Part shown: piece by piece, positions 1 to 5,870 of the stretch
Numbering within the stretch: the first letter of the stretch is position 1
Layout: each line of letters starts with the position of its first letter
Source: DASZZX01 sp036260415
GTDB lineage: Bacteria > Actinomycetota > Nitriliruptoria > Nitriliruptorales > JAHWKO01
Length of the DNA: 10,856 bases
Direction: 5' to 3'
NCBI GenBank assembly: GCA_036260415.1
Contig: DASZZX010000045.1
Coordinates: 1 to 10,856 of the forward strand
Notes under the pieces: generated by a model
Databases searched by the model: none
Seen by the model: only the letters and a program-made list of their open reading frames with translations
What the model was told of the DNA's origin: nothing
Position numbers and translations under genes: made by a program

Positions 1-1
1 C

Positions 2-124
2 GAGCGGCGCGCCAAGCTGGCGCGGGTCTCCGGGGCGGCGGCCGACCCGAACGGTCGGGCGCGGGTCTCGAGCAGCGCAGACGTCGACCCGCCGAGCCGA
101 ACTGCACCCGGGCCGAGCGGGTAG
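2..124 (+). CDS. 3' end of an unidentified upstream gene (partial)
   Basis: The frame beginning at base 2 is open from the window edge to a TAG at 122-124 and reads about 40 residues (ERRAKLARVSGAAADPNGRA...). About 35 of its 40 codons end in G or C, the pattern of the genes downstream, which makes this frame the best coding candidate. The peptide is polar, rich in Arg, Ala, Ser and Pro, and has no recognisable domain; it looks like a disordered C-terminal tail. In many actinobacteria the gene before the ATP synthase operon is a WecA/MraY-type glycosyl-1-phosphate transferase with a variable cytoplasmic tail, so that identity is possible, but nothing in these residues proves it. The stop lies 33 bases before the next gene, so the two may be co-transcribed. 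Confidence 0.4.
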   Translation, partial: ERRAKLARVSGAAADPNGRARVSSSADVDPPSRTAPGPSG

Positions 125-157
125 CCACCTGAGGCCCGCAACGACCTTCGAGGTTCG

Positions 158-595
158 ATGGACCAGCCGGCGCCCGAGTACGGCATGACACGCGCCGCGG
201 TGGGCGTCGGCGCGCTGGTCGCCGTTCCCGCGGTGGGGCTCGCCGGCATGCTGCGGGGCGCCTCCGGTGCCGTCACCGCGGCGGGGGCCGTGGGTCTGGT
301 GGTGATCTGGTTCGCGCTCAGCGCCTTGCCGATGGGTTGGGCCGCTGGCCGCTCCCCGGCCATGATCCTCGGCGTCGCGCTGGGAGGGTTCGTGACCCGT
401 GTCACCGTGCTGGGGCTGGCGATCGGCTGGCTGACCCCGATCGAGGCGATCGACGGCCACGTGCTCGCCGTCACCGTGGCGGTCGGCACGGTCGTGCTGT
501 TGACGTACGAGGCTGGCCTCGCACTGCGTCACGCACCGATCTGGTGGGTCGATGCCGCCAACCCGAGCCGGGCGAAGAGCCAGGTGCGAGCGTGA
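158..595 (+). CDS. AtpI-like four-helix membrane protein heading the ATP synthase operon
   Basis: This 145-residue protein is almost entirely hydrophobic, with four likely membrane segments near residues 14-32, 40-62, 68-92 and 101-123, and short polar ends. Size, helix count and position directly before subunit a match the AtpI / 'ATP synthase subunit I' type of protein. In other bacteria AtpI is proposed to help assemble the c-ring or to move Mg2+, and is not an essential part of the enzyme. The third segment has an Arg inside a hydrophobic run (FVTRVTVLGLA, R81), reminiscent of the Arg found in that family. The start at 158 is preceded by CGAGG at 149-153; a second in-frame ATG at 185 (residue 10) would leave all four helices intact. 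The family is poorly conserved, so the name rests mainly on topology and context. Confidence 0.6.
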   Translation: MDQPAPEYGMTRAAVGVGALVAVPAVGLAGMLRGASGAVTAAGAVGLVVIWFALSALPMGWAAGRSPAMILGVALGGFVTRVTVLGLAIGWLTPIEAIDGHVLAVTVAVGTVVLLTYEAGLALRHAPIWWVDAANPSRAKSQVRA

Positions 596-638
596 CGGGG
601 CAGCCGACCGGGGAGCGGTCGGGGCGGGGGGGTGTCGG

Positions 639-1469
639 ATGATCACCGAGAATCTGCTGGTCGCGGCGGAGCCGGAGAGGTTCGAGGTCCCGTCGCTCCA
701 GCACCTGTTCGAGAACCCTCCCTTCCTGTTCCAGAACCTCGAGGTGCTGGGGGTGCCGCTCGGCTTCAACCGGATGGCGCTGCTGACCTTCGTGAGCGTG
801 GCGATCCTCCTCGCGCTGTTCTTCGCCGCGTTCAGGAAGCCCAAGGTCGTGCCCGGCAAGTTCCAAGCGGTGATGGAGGCGCTGGTCGCCTTCGTGCGCG
901 ACTACATCGTGATCGAGGTGATCGGCCCGGCCGGCCTGAAGTTCGTGCCGTTCCTGACGAGCCTGTTCCTGTTCATCTGGATATCCAACTTCTTCGAGAT
1001 CATGCCGCTGGTGCAGTTCCCGACGACCTCGCGGATGGCGCTGCCCGCGTTCCTCGCGTTCGTGGTGTGGACCATGTTCATCCTGGTCGGGGTGCGCGAG
1101 CAGGGCCCGGTCTACTTCAAGAACGTCGTGGTCCCCCCGGGCGTGCCCTGGTGGGTGATGCCTCTGGTGGTGCCGATCGAGCTCGTGTCCACCTTCGTGG
1201 TGCGGCCCTTCACCCTGTCCGTCCGTCTCTTCACCAACATGGTGGCCGGCCACATCCTCCTGGCGGTCATCTTCATCGCCAGCAACGCGTTCCTGTGGGA
1301 CGTCACGACCCTGCAGTTCAACCTGAAAGGCTCCCCCATCGGGATCCTCGCACTGGCCGCGGGCCCGCTGATGGTGGGCTTCGAGTTCATGGTGGGGGTC
1401 CTGCAGGCCTACATCTTCACCATCCTGGCGGCGGTGTACCTGAGCGGTTCGCTGCATCCCGAGCACTGA
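639..1469 (+). CDS. atpB: F1Fo ATP synthase subunit a
   Basis: Subunit a forms the two proton half-channels of the Fo sector and contacts the rotating c-ring. The 276-residue product has five to six hydrophobic helices and the family signature SVRLFTNMVAGH, in which R196 is the Arg that is essential for proton transfer (R210 in E. coli). E181 in VPIELVS and Q256 in VLQAYIFTILAAVYLS match other conserved polar positions of the two long channel helices. The frame is open further upstream to 552, but that start would overlap the preceding gene by 44 bases and add an Arg-rich segment with no family counterpart. ATG 639 follows a run of seven G at 626-632 and gives the expected length, so I chose it. 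It sits 43 bases after the AtpI-like gene, in the standard operon position. Confidence 0.97.
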   Translation: MITENLLVAAEPERFEVPSLQHLFENPPFLFQNLEVLGVPLGFNRMALLTFVSVAILLALFFAAFRKPKVVPGKFQAVMEALVAFVRDYIVIEVIGPAGLKFVPFLTSLFLFIWISNFFEIMPLVQFPTTSRMALPAFLAFVVWTMFILVGVREQGPVYFKNVVVPPGVPWWVMPLVVPIELVSTFVVRPFTLSVRLFTNMVAGHILLAVIFIASNAFLWDVTTLQFNLKGSPIGILALAAGPLMVGFEFMVGVLQAYIFTILAAVYLSGSLHPEH

Positions 1470-1526
1470 GCACGCGACCGAGCCGGAGCCCACGACCATG
1501 ACCGCAGCAGCACCGACCGACGGAGG

Positions 1527-1544
1527 CGCCGGCGACCGCCGGTG
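1527..1544 (+). promoter_or_regulatory. Stem-loop in the atpB-atpE gap
   Basis: In the 118-base gap between atpB and atpE, bases 1527-1534 (CGCCGGCG) pair with 1537-1544 (CGCCGGTG) to give an 8-pair stem with one G-U pair and a very small loop; opening the innermost pair gives a more realistic four-base loop. No T-run follows, so it does not look like an intrinsic terminator. The c subunit is needed in many copies per enzyme, and in other bacteria this gap carries mRNA signals that raise atpE translation or stability. A similar role here is inference. GC-rich DNA forms such stems by chance fairly often. Confidence 0.35.
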
Positions 1545-1572
1545 AGAGCGCACGTCCTGCGGGGCGTCCCAC

Positions 1573-1579
1573 AAGGAGG
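1573..1579 (+). promoter_or_regulatory. Strong ribosome binding site for atpE
   Basis: AAGGAGG lies eight bases before the atpE ATG and is a near-perfect anti-16S match. It is the strongest site of its kind in the operon; the others are short or interrupted (for example GGAGG before atpH and AAAGGA before atpD). This fits the need to make the c subunit in large excess over the other subunits. Confidence 0.85.
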
Positions 1580-1587
1580 CAGCACAC

Positions 1588-1830
1588 ATGTTCGACTGGT
1601 TTTTCATCCTCGCGCAGGCCGGCGGCATCGGGTCGATCGGCAAGGGGCTCGTGTACGGCCTGGGCGCCATCGGGCCCGGCATCGGCATCGGCTTCGTGGT
1701 CGGCAAGGCGATCGAGGCTATGGCCCGCCAGCCCGAGGCGGCCGGCATGGTCCGCACCACCATGTTCCTGGGGATCGCGTTCGTCGAGGCGCTCGCGCTG
1801 TTCGGCTTCGTGCTCTCGTTCATCGTGTAG
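1588..1830 (+). CDS. atpE: F1Fo ATP synthase subunit c (proteolipid)
   Basis: Subunit c assembles into the membrane rotor ring that carries protons. The 80-residue hairpin has a Gly-rich first helix (GAIGPGIGIGFVVG, residues 26-39), the polar loop ARQPE (46-50) that contacts gamma and epsilon, and a second helix with the ion-binding carboxylate E67 in FVEALALF. Na+-type rings such as that of Ilyobacter tartaricus have Gln in GVGQG and Ser directly after the Glu. Here those positions are I34 and A68, so this ring is predicted to bind H+. Gly residues of the first helix are well kept, as required for tight helix packing. The gene is preceded by the best ribosome binding site in the operon and by a possible mRNA stem-loop. 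Confidence 0.98.
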   Translation: MFDWFFILAQAGGIGSIGKGLVYGLGAIGPGIGIGFVVGKAIEAMARQPEAAGMVRTTMFLGIAFVEALALFGFVLSFIV

Positions 1831-1876
1831 TTCGCCGCGAGGACCGCTCGTCGAGGCAGGCCCGACAGGAGCAGAC

Positions 1877-2569
1877 ATGCAGGTCACCAGCCTGGTCCCC
1901 ACCGACACCCTGTTCGTGGCCGCCGAGGGCGGCGCCGGCATCGAGATCATCCTGCCCGCCGCGGCGGAGCTCTTCTGGGGCGCGGTCGGATTCGCGCTCT
2001 TCTACCTGATCCTGCAGCAGTTCGCCTTCCCGAAGATCAACCAGGTCCTCGAAGAGCGCGCCGCCAGCATCCAGGGTCGCCAGGAGGAGGCCCGCCAGAC
2101 GCTCGAGGAGGCGCAGAGCGTGCGGGCCAAGTACCAGGAGCAGCTCAAGGAAGCCAAGAGCGAGGCCAACCGCATCCTCGACGAGGCCCGCCAGACCGCC
2201 GAGTCGATGCGGCGGGACATCGTCGCCAAGGCGGAGTCGGAGGCGGAAGCGATCGTCCAGCGCGCCCAGGAGGAGGTCCAGGCGGAACGCGAACGGGCGG
2301 TGCAGCAGCTGCGCGCCGAAGTCGGCCGACTCTCGGTGCGGCTGGCCGAGAAGATCGTGCAGAAGGAGCTCGACCAGGAGACGCACCAGGCGCTCGTCGA
2401 CCGCTACATCCAGAACCTGTCGGGGCGGAACGGCAACGGGCAGGCGCGGGACGCGGAGGCCGAGAGCGGCGCAGTGGCGACACACGCCCCGCCGAGGACG
2501 GCCCGCGACGCGCCCGACGGCGCCATGGGTGGCCGGCCTCGGACCCCGGCGGACGGCGAGGAGCGGTGA
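1877..2569 (+). CDS. atpF: F1Fo ATP synthase subunit b, with extended C-terminus
   Basis: Subunit b is the peripheral stalk that holds alpha3-beta3 still against the turning rotor. The 230-residue product has a short N-terminal part, one membrane helix (about residues 31-51, ending FAFPKI), and a long charged coiled coil (about 55-180) containing the usual NQVLEERAASIQ start and many Glu/Arg/Gln heptads. Most b subunits have 155-190 residues. The extra 47 or so residues after NLSGR (about 184-230) are rich in Ala, Gly, Pro, Arg and Asp, look disordered and have no family counterpart. AGGAG at 1867-1871 serves the ATG at 1877. The stop codon overlaps the start of a 23-codon frame leading into atpH. 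The b subunit is separate here and not fused to delta as in mycobacteria. Confidence 0.95.
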   Translation: MQVTSLVPTDTLFVAAEGGAGIEIILPAAAELFWGAVGFALFYLILQQFAFPKINQVLEERAASIQGRQEEARQTLEEAQSVRAKYQEQLKEAKSEANRILDEARQTAESMRRDIVAKAESEAEAIVQRAQEEVQAERERAVQQLRAEVGRLSVRLAEKIVQKELDQETHQALVDRYIQNLSGRNGNGQARDAEAESGAVATHAPPRTARDAPDGAMGGRPRTPADGEER

Positions 2570-2640
2570 TGACCGGGCAGGGGGCGGCCGGCGTCGTGGC
2601 GGCCGGTCCGCGACGGCACCGGGAACGGGAGGCCCGATGA
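2569..2640 (+). CDS. Possible 23-codon coupling ORF bridging atpF and atpH
   Basis: ATG 2569-2571 shares its A with the atpF stop (TGATG), and its own TGA at 2638-2640 overlaps the atpH ATG at 2637-2639 (ATGA). It would encode a 23-residue basic peptide beginning MTGQGAAGVV and ending REREAR. Both junctions have the geometry typical of translational coupling, so ribosomes ending atpF could pass through this frame to atpH without releasing the mRNA. The peptide resembles nothing I know and is probably not functional in itself. The arrangement could be chance in DNA of this composition. A separate GGAGG at 2628-2632 can also drive atpH directly. Confidence 0.25.
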   Translation: MTGQGAAGVVAAGPRRHREREAR

Positions 2641-3182
2641 GCGCCACCGGTGACGGTGAGGACCGGGTCGGCGCGTACGCCGACGCGATCTTCGAGGTCG
2701 CCCGCGGCGAGCGGGCCGTCGACGCGGTCGACGACGAGCTGCTCCAGGTCGCACGCGCGGTGCGTGACAACCGCGAGCTGCACGACGCGATGACCAACCA
2801 CGAGTTTCCCGTGGGGCGCCGGCTCGACGCGCTCGACCGGATCCTGGAAGCGGCCCATCCGACCACCCGGGCGGCGATGGCTCTGCTCGTCACCAGCGGC
2901 CGCGTCCGCGAGCTTGAGGAGATCGCCCGCCGCGTCGCCGAACGCGCCGCAGCCGAACGTCAGCGGGAGCTGGCCGAGGTGTACGTCGCCGTCCCGCTCG
3001 ACGAGGACCGGCGCGAACGGTTGCGTCAGGCGCTGGAGGAGGCCACCGGCAAGGACCTGGAGCTGAAGGTGTTCGTCGATCCCGGCGTTATCGGTGGCGT
3101 GCGGGCCATGGTGGGCGACACGGTGATCGATGGGACACTGGCACGGCGTTTGGAGGAGGTCCGCGCGCGCCTCGACCGGTGA
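2637..3182 (+). CDS. atpH: F1Fo ATP synthase subunit delta
   Basis: Delta (OSCP-type) joins the tip of the b stalk to the alpha N-termini at the top of F1. The 181-residue product has the usual helical N-terminal domain (about 10-105; GAYADAIFEVA at the start) and the diagnostic C-terminal segment FVDPGVIGGVRAMVGDTVIDGTL (D148 onward), which matches the delta signature of Asp-Pro followed by Ile-Gly-Gly and Gly-Asp. Length is normal for the family. The frame is open upstream to a GTG at 2529, but that adds an Arg/Gly-rich segment inside the atpF coding region. ATG 2637 is preceded by GGAGG at 2628-2632 and starts the recognisable domain. Confidence 0.95.
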   Translation: MSATGDGEDRVGAYADAIFEVARGERAVDAVDDELLQVARAVRDNRELHDAMTNHEFPVGRRLDALDRILEAAHPTTRAAMALLVTSGRVRELEEIARRVAERAAAERQRELAEVYVAVPLDEDRRERLRQALEEATGKDLELKVFVDPGVIGGVRAMVGDTVIDGTLARRLEEVRARLDR

Positions 3183-3211
3183 CGGTCGGGATCCCGGCCC
3201 GCGACGCACGG

Positions 3212-3217
3212 TACCTT
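3212..3217 (+). promoter_or_regulatory. Possible -10 element of an internal promoter before atpA
   Basis: TACCTT fits the TANNNT -10 pattern of actinobacterial housekeeping promoters and lies in the 83-base gap between atpH and atpA, 48 bases before the atpA ATG, in a locally AT-richer stretch. No convincing -35 box is visible about 17 bases upstream. Such a hexamer is common by chance, so this is only a candidate for a secondary promoter feeding the F1 genes. Confidence 0.2.
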
Positions 3218-3265
3218 CTAGGACCCGACGTGCCGCGCCACACGACGACGAGGAGCGAGCGACTG

Positions 3266-4933
3266 ATGGCAGACCTCCAGATCCGCCCCGAGGACGTTTC
3301 CGCGGCACTGCGCTCCCTGGTCGAGGAGTTCGAGGCGGACGTTGAACGCGAGCAGGTGGGGCGCGTGGTCGAGGCGGGTGACGGCATCGCCCAGGTCTCG
3401 GGGCTGCCCAGCACCCTGGCCAACGAGCTGCTCGACTTCGGCGGCGGGCTCTACGGCCTGGCCATGAACCTCGACGAGGACACGATCGGCGCGGTCATCA
3501 TGGGCGAGGCCTCGCGTGTCGAGGAGGGCGAGACGGTCAAGCGGACCGGCCGCGTGCTGTCGGTGCCGGTCGGTGACGCCGTCCTGGGACGTGTGATCGA
3601 CCCGCTCGGCCGGCCGGTCGACGGCAAGGGACCGCTCGACGAAGCGCGGCTCGAGGGTCGACGCAACCTGGAGATCCAGGCACCCGGGGTGGTGCAGCGC
3701 CAGCCGGTGAACGAACCGTTGCAGACCGGCATCAAGGCCATCGACGTGATGGTCCCGATCGGGCGCGGGCAGCGCGAGCTCATCATCGGCGACCGCCAGA
3801 CCGGCAAGACCGCCCTCGCGGTGGACGCGATCATCAACCAGCGCCGCTTCTGGGGTACCGAGCAGGCGGTCAAGTGCATCTACGTGGCGATCGCGCAGAA
3901 GGGATCGACCGTCGCCGAGGTGGTGGAGCGGCTGGAGGAGCACGACGCGCTCGAGTACACGGTGGTGGTGAACGCGGCGGCGTCGACCCCGGCGGCGTAC
4001 CAGTACATCGCCCCGTACGCCGGCTGCGCCATCGGCAACCACTGGATGTACCAACGGGACCACGCCCTGATCGTGTACGACGACCTGTCGAAGCACGCCG
4101 ACGCGTACCGGCAGATCTCTCTGCTGCTGCGCCGCCCGCCGGGGCGCGAAGCCTACCCCGGCGACATCTTCTACACCCACAGCCGTCTGCTGGAGCGTGC
4201 CGCGAAGCTGAACGACGAGCTCGGCGCCGGCTCCCTGACCGCGCTGCCGATCATCGAGACCAAGGCGGGTGACGTCTCGGCGTACATCCCCACCAACGTC
4301 ATCTCGATCACCGACGGTCAGATCTACCTGGAGACCGACCTCTTCAACGAGGGCGTACGCCCCGCGGTGGACGCGGGTAGCTCGGTGTCGCGGGTCGGCG
4401 GGGACGCCCAGGTGCCGGCGCTGCGGAAGGTCTCCGGGCGCGTGCGGCTGGACCTCGCGAACTACCGCGAGCTGGAGTCGTTCGCGCAGTTCGGGTCCGA
4501 GCTCGACAAGTCGTCGCAACGGCAGATCGCCCGTGGCGAGCGGGTGGTCGAGGTGCTCAAGCAGCCGCAGTCTCAGCCGTTGCCGGTGGGTGAGCAGATC
4601 GTGTCCATCTGGGCCGTCAGCAACGGGATCATGGACGACGTCCCGGTCGATGACATCAAGCGGTTCGAGCGGGAGATGCGCGAGTTCCTGCGCGCGCGCT
4701 ACGACGATCTGCTCGACCGGCTGGCGACCGCCAAGCTCGACGAGGTGGAGAGCGAGATCGAGGAGGCGGTCACCTCGTTCAAGGAGCAGTTCGAACCGTC
4801 GGAGGAGGCCGAGGAGATCGAGGCGCCCGAGGAGGAGGAGGAGGAGGAGGAGCAGGAGGGGTCGCAGGCCAGCGCAGAGGGCCAGGAGCAGGCGCAGGAA
4901 GGCACGGACGAGGGAGCCGCCGGCGGCAGTTGA
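3266..4933 (+). CDS. atpA: F1Fo ATP synthase subunit alpha, with acidic C-terminal tail
   Basis: Alpha carries the non-catalytic nucleotide sites and gives the arginine finger to the catalytic beta sites. The 555-residue product has the N-terminal beta-barrel, Walker A GDRQTGKT (G175-T182), the ALIVYDDLSKHA strand, PGREAYPGDIFYTHSRLLERAAKL, VISITDGQIYLETDLF, and the arginine finger R376 in SVSRVGG. The conserved fold ends near residue 511. About 44 further residues follow, mostly Glu, Gln, Ala and Gly, with eight Glu in a row. Mycobacterial alpha subunits also have a C-terminal extension, reported to suppress ATP hydrolysis, but I see no sequence similarity beyond position. The frame is open upstream to 3179 (inside atpH). 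ATG 3266, after GAGGAG at 3250-3255, begins the usual MADLQIRPEDVS N-terminus. Confidence 0.98.
   Translation: MADLQIRPEDVSAALRSLVEEFEADVEREQVGRVVEAGDGIAQVSGLPSTLANELLDFGGGLYGLAMNLDEDTIGAVIMGEASRVEEGETVKRTGRVLSVPVGDAVLGRVIDPLGRPVDGKGPLDEARLEGRRNLEIQAPGVVQRQPVNEPLQTGIKAIDVMVPIGRGQRELIIGDRQTGKTALAVDAIINQRRFWGTEQAVKCIYVAIAQKGSTVAEVVERLEEHDALEYTVVVNAAASTPAAYQYIAPYAGCAIGNHWMYQRDHALIVYDDLSKHADAYRQISLLLRRPPGREAYPGDIFYTHSRLLERAAKLNDELGAGSLTALPIIETKAGDVSAYIPTNVISITDGQIYLETDLFNEGVRPAVDAGSSVSRVGGDAQVPALRKVSGRVRLDLANYRELESFAQFGSELDKSSQRQIARGERVVEVLKQPQSQPLPVGEQIVSIWAVSNGIMDDVPVDDIKRFEREMREFLRARYDDLLDRLATAKLDEVESEIEEAVTSFKEQFEPSEEAEEIEAPEEEEEEEEQEGSQASAEGQEQAQEGTDEGAAGGS
4829..4852 (+). repeat. (GAG)8 trinucleotide tract in atpA
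   Basis: Eight perfect GAG codons in a row encode the Glu run in the alpha-subunit tail, with further near-GAG codons (CAG, GAG) following and GAGGAGGCCGAGGAG just before. A pure trinucleotide tract can gain or lose units by slippage without breaking the frame, so tail length may vary between strains. The mRNA is also rich in GGAGG-like sequence here, which could slow ribosomes. Confidence 0.9.
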
Positions 4934-4954
4934 GCGGCGCGAGGAGTCGGGCAG

Positions 4955-5836
4955 ATGGCCAGCAGCGGGCAGCTCCGGGAGCTGCGGCAGCGCAAGCAGT
5001 CGGTGGAGAGCACCAAGCAGATCACCCGCGCCATGGAGATGATCGCGGCGTCGCGTATCCAGCGGGCCATGCGGCGGGTGGACGAGGCTCGCCCGTACGC
5101 CGAGCTCATCCACGAAATCATCCGCGGGCTCATGGCGTCGCACGAGGTGAGCGAGCACCCGCTGCTGAGCGCCCACGAGTCGATCGACACGGTGGCGGTC
5201 TTCGTGATCACGTCGGACCGCGGTCTTGCGGGCGCGTACAACGCCAACGTACTGGCCCGCACCGAGGAGTTGATCGGCCGCGAACGTGACGAGGACCGTG
5301 AGATCCGTCTGTACGTGATGGGGAGCAAGGGCGTCAACTACTTCCGGTTCCAGGAGATGGCCATGGAGGAGACCTGGACCGGCTTCTCGGAGCGTCCCGA
5401 GATCGAGCACGCGGCCCAGGTCGCGGACGTCCTGATGCGCGGCTACGCCGACGGGGACCTCGACCGCGTGTGGACGGTCTACACCGACTTCCGCTCGCGT
5501 ATGAAGCAGACCGCCGAGGCGATGCAGGTCCTTCCCGTGGAGCAGGAGGAGTTCGAGGGCGGCGAGGAACTGCCCGCGGAGTTCCTGTACGAACCGGGGC
5601 CCGAGGAGATCCTCGACCGTCTGATCCCCAGCTACGTGGAGGCGAAGGTGTTCGCGGCCATGCTCGAGTCGGCGGCATCCGAGCACGCGATGCGTCAGCG
5701 CGCGATGTCGCAAGCGACCGAGAACGCCGAGGAGGTCGCAGAGGACCTCTCACGCGAGATCAACCACGCCCGTCAGTCCATGATCACCCAAGAGATCGCG
5801 GAGATCTCCGCTGGCGCCGAGGCGCTCTCCGGCTAG
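4955..5836 (+). CDS. atpG: F1Fo ATP synthase subunit gamma
   Basis: Gamma is the central rotor shaft that couples c-ring rotation to the beta sites. The 293-residue product has the N-terminal helix QLRELRQRKQSVESTKQITRAMEMIAASRIQRA (residues 6-38), the Rossmann-like core motif SDRGLAGAYNANV (S87 onward; the usual form has Cys where A92 stands), and the C-terminal helix ending ATENAEEVAEDLSREINHARQSMITQEIAEISAGAEAL. The two terminal helices form the coiled-coil shaft. Length is within the normal bacterial range and I see no chloroplast-type Cys pair. ATG 4955 follows GAGGAG at 4941-4946 and is 21 bases after the atpA stop. Confidence 0.97.
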   Translation: MASSGQLRELRQRKQSVESTKQITRAMEMIAASRIQRAMRRVDEARPYAELIHEIIRGLMASHEVSEHPLLSAHESIDTVAVFVITSDRGLAGAYNANVLARTEELIGRERDEDREIRLYVMGSKGVNYFRFQEMAMEETWTGFSERPEIEHAAQVADVLMRGYADGDLDRVWTVYTDFRSRMKQTAEAMQVLPVEQEEFEGGEELPAEFLYEPGPEEILDRLIPSYVEAKVFAAMLESAASEHAMRQRAMSQATENAEEVAEDLSREINHARQSMITQEIAEISAGAEALSG

Positions 5837-5870
5837 AGGTGCACCGCGCTGCGCGACAAAGGATCCGCAC

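Noticed and set aside
552..638. Longer N-terminus for atpB from ATG 552
   Set aside because: It overlaps the preceding gene by 44 bases and encodes an Arg/Gly-rich stretch unlike any subunit a; ATG 639 gives the normal start and length.
1588..1830. Na+-coupled ATP synthase
   Set aside because: The c subunit has Ile and Ala where Na+-type rings have the Gln and Ser ligands, so H+ coupling is the better reading.
3179..3265. Longer N-terminus for atpA from GTG 3179 or GTG 3230
   Set aside because: The added residues do not resemble alpha subunits, and ATG 3266 begins the standard N-terminus after a GAGGAG site.
3218..5713. An 831-codon open frame on the - strand opposite atpA and atpG
   Set aside because: Its product is a His/Leu/Arg/Asp-rich sequence with no domain, and it lies wholly opposite well-conserved ATP synthase genes. 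Long antisense frames are expected where sense third positions are nearly always G or C, which makes antisense stops rare. The same applies to the other long - strand frames (for example 471-1823, 7772-9253 and 9036-10103).
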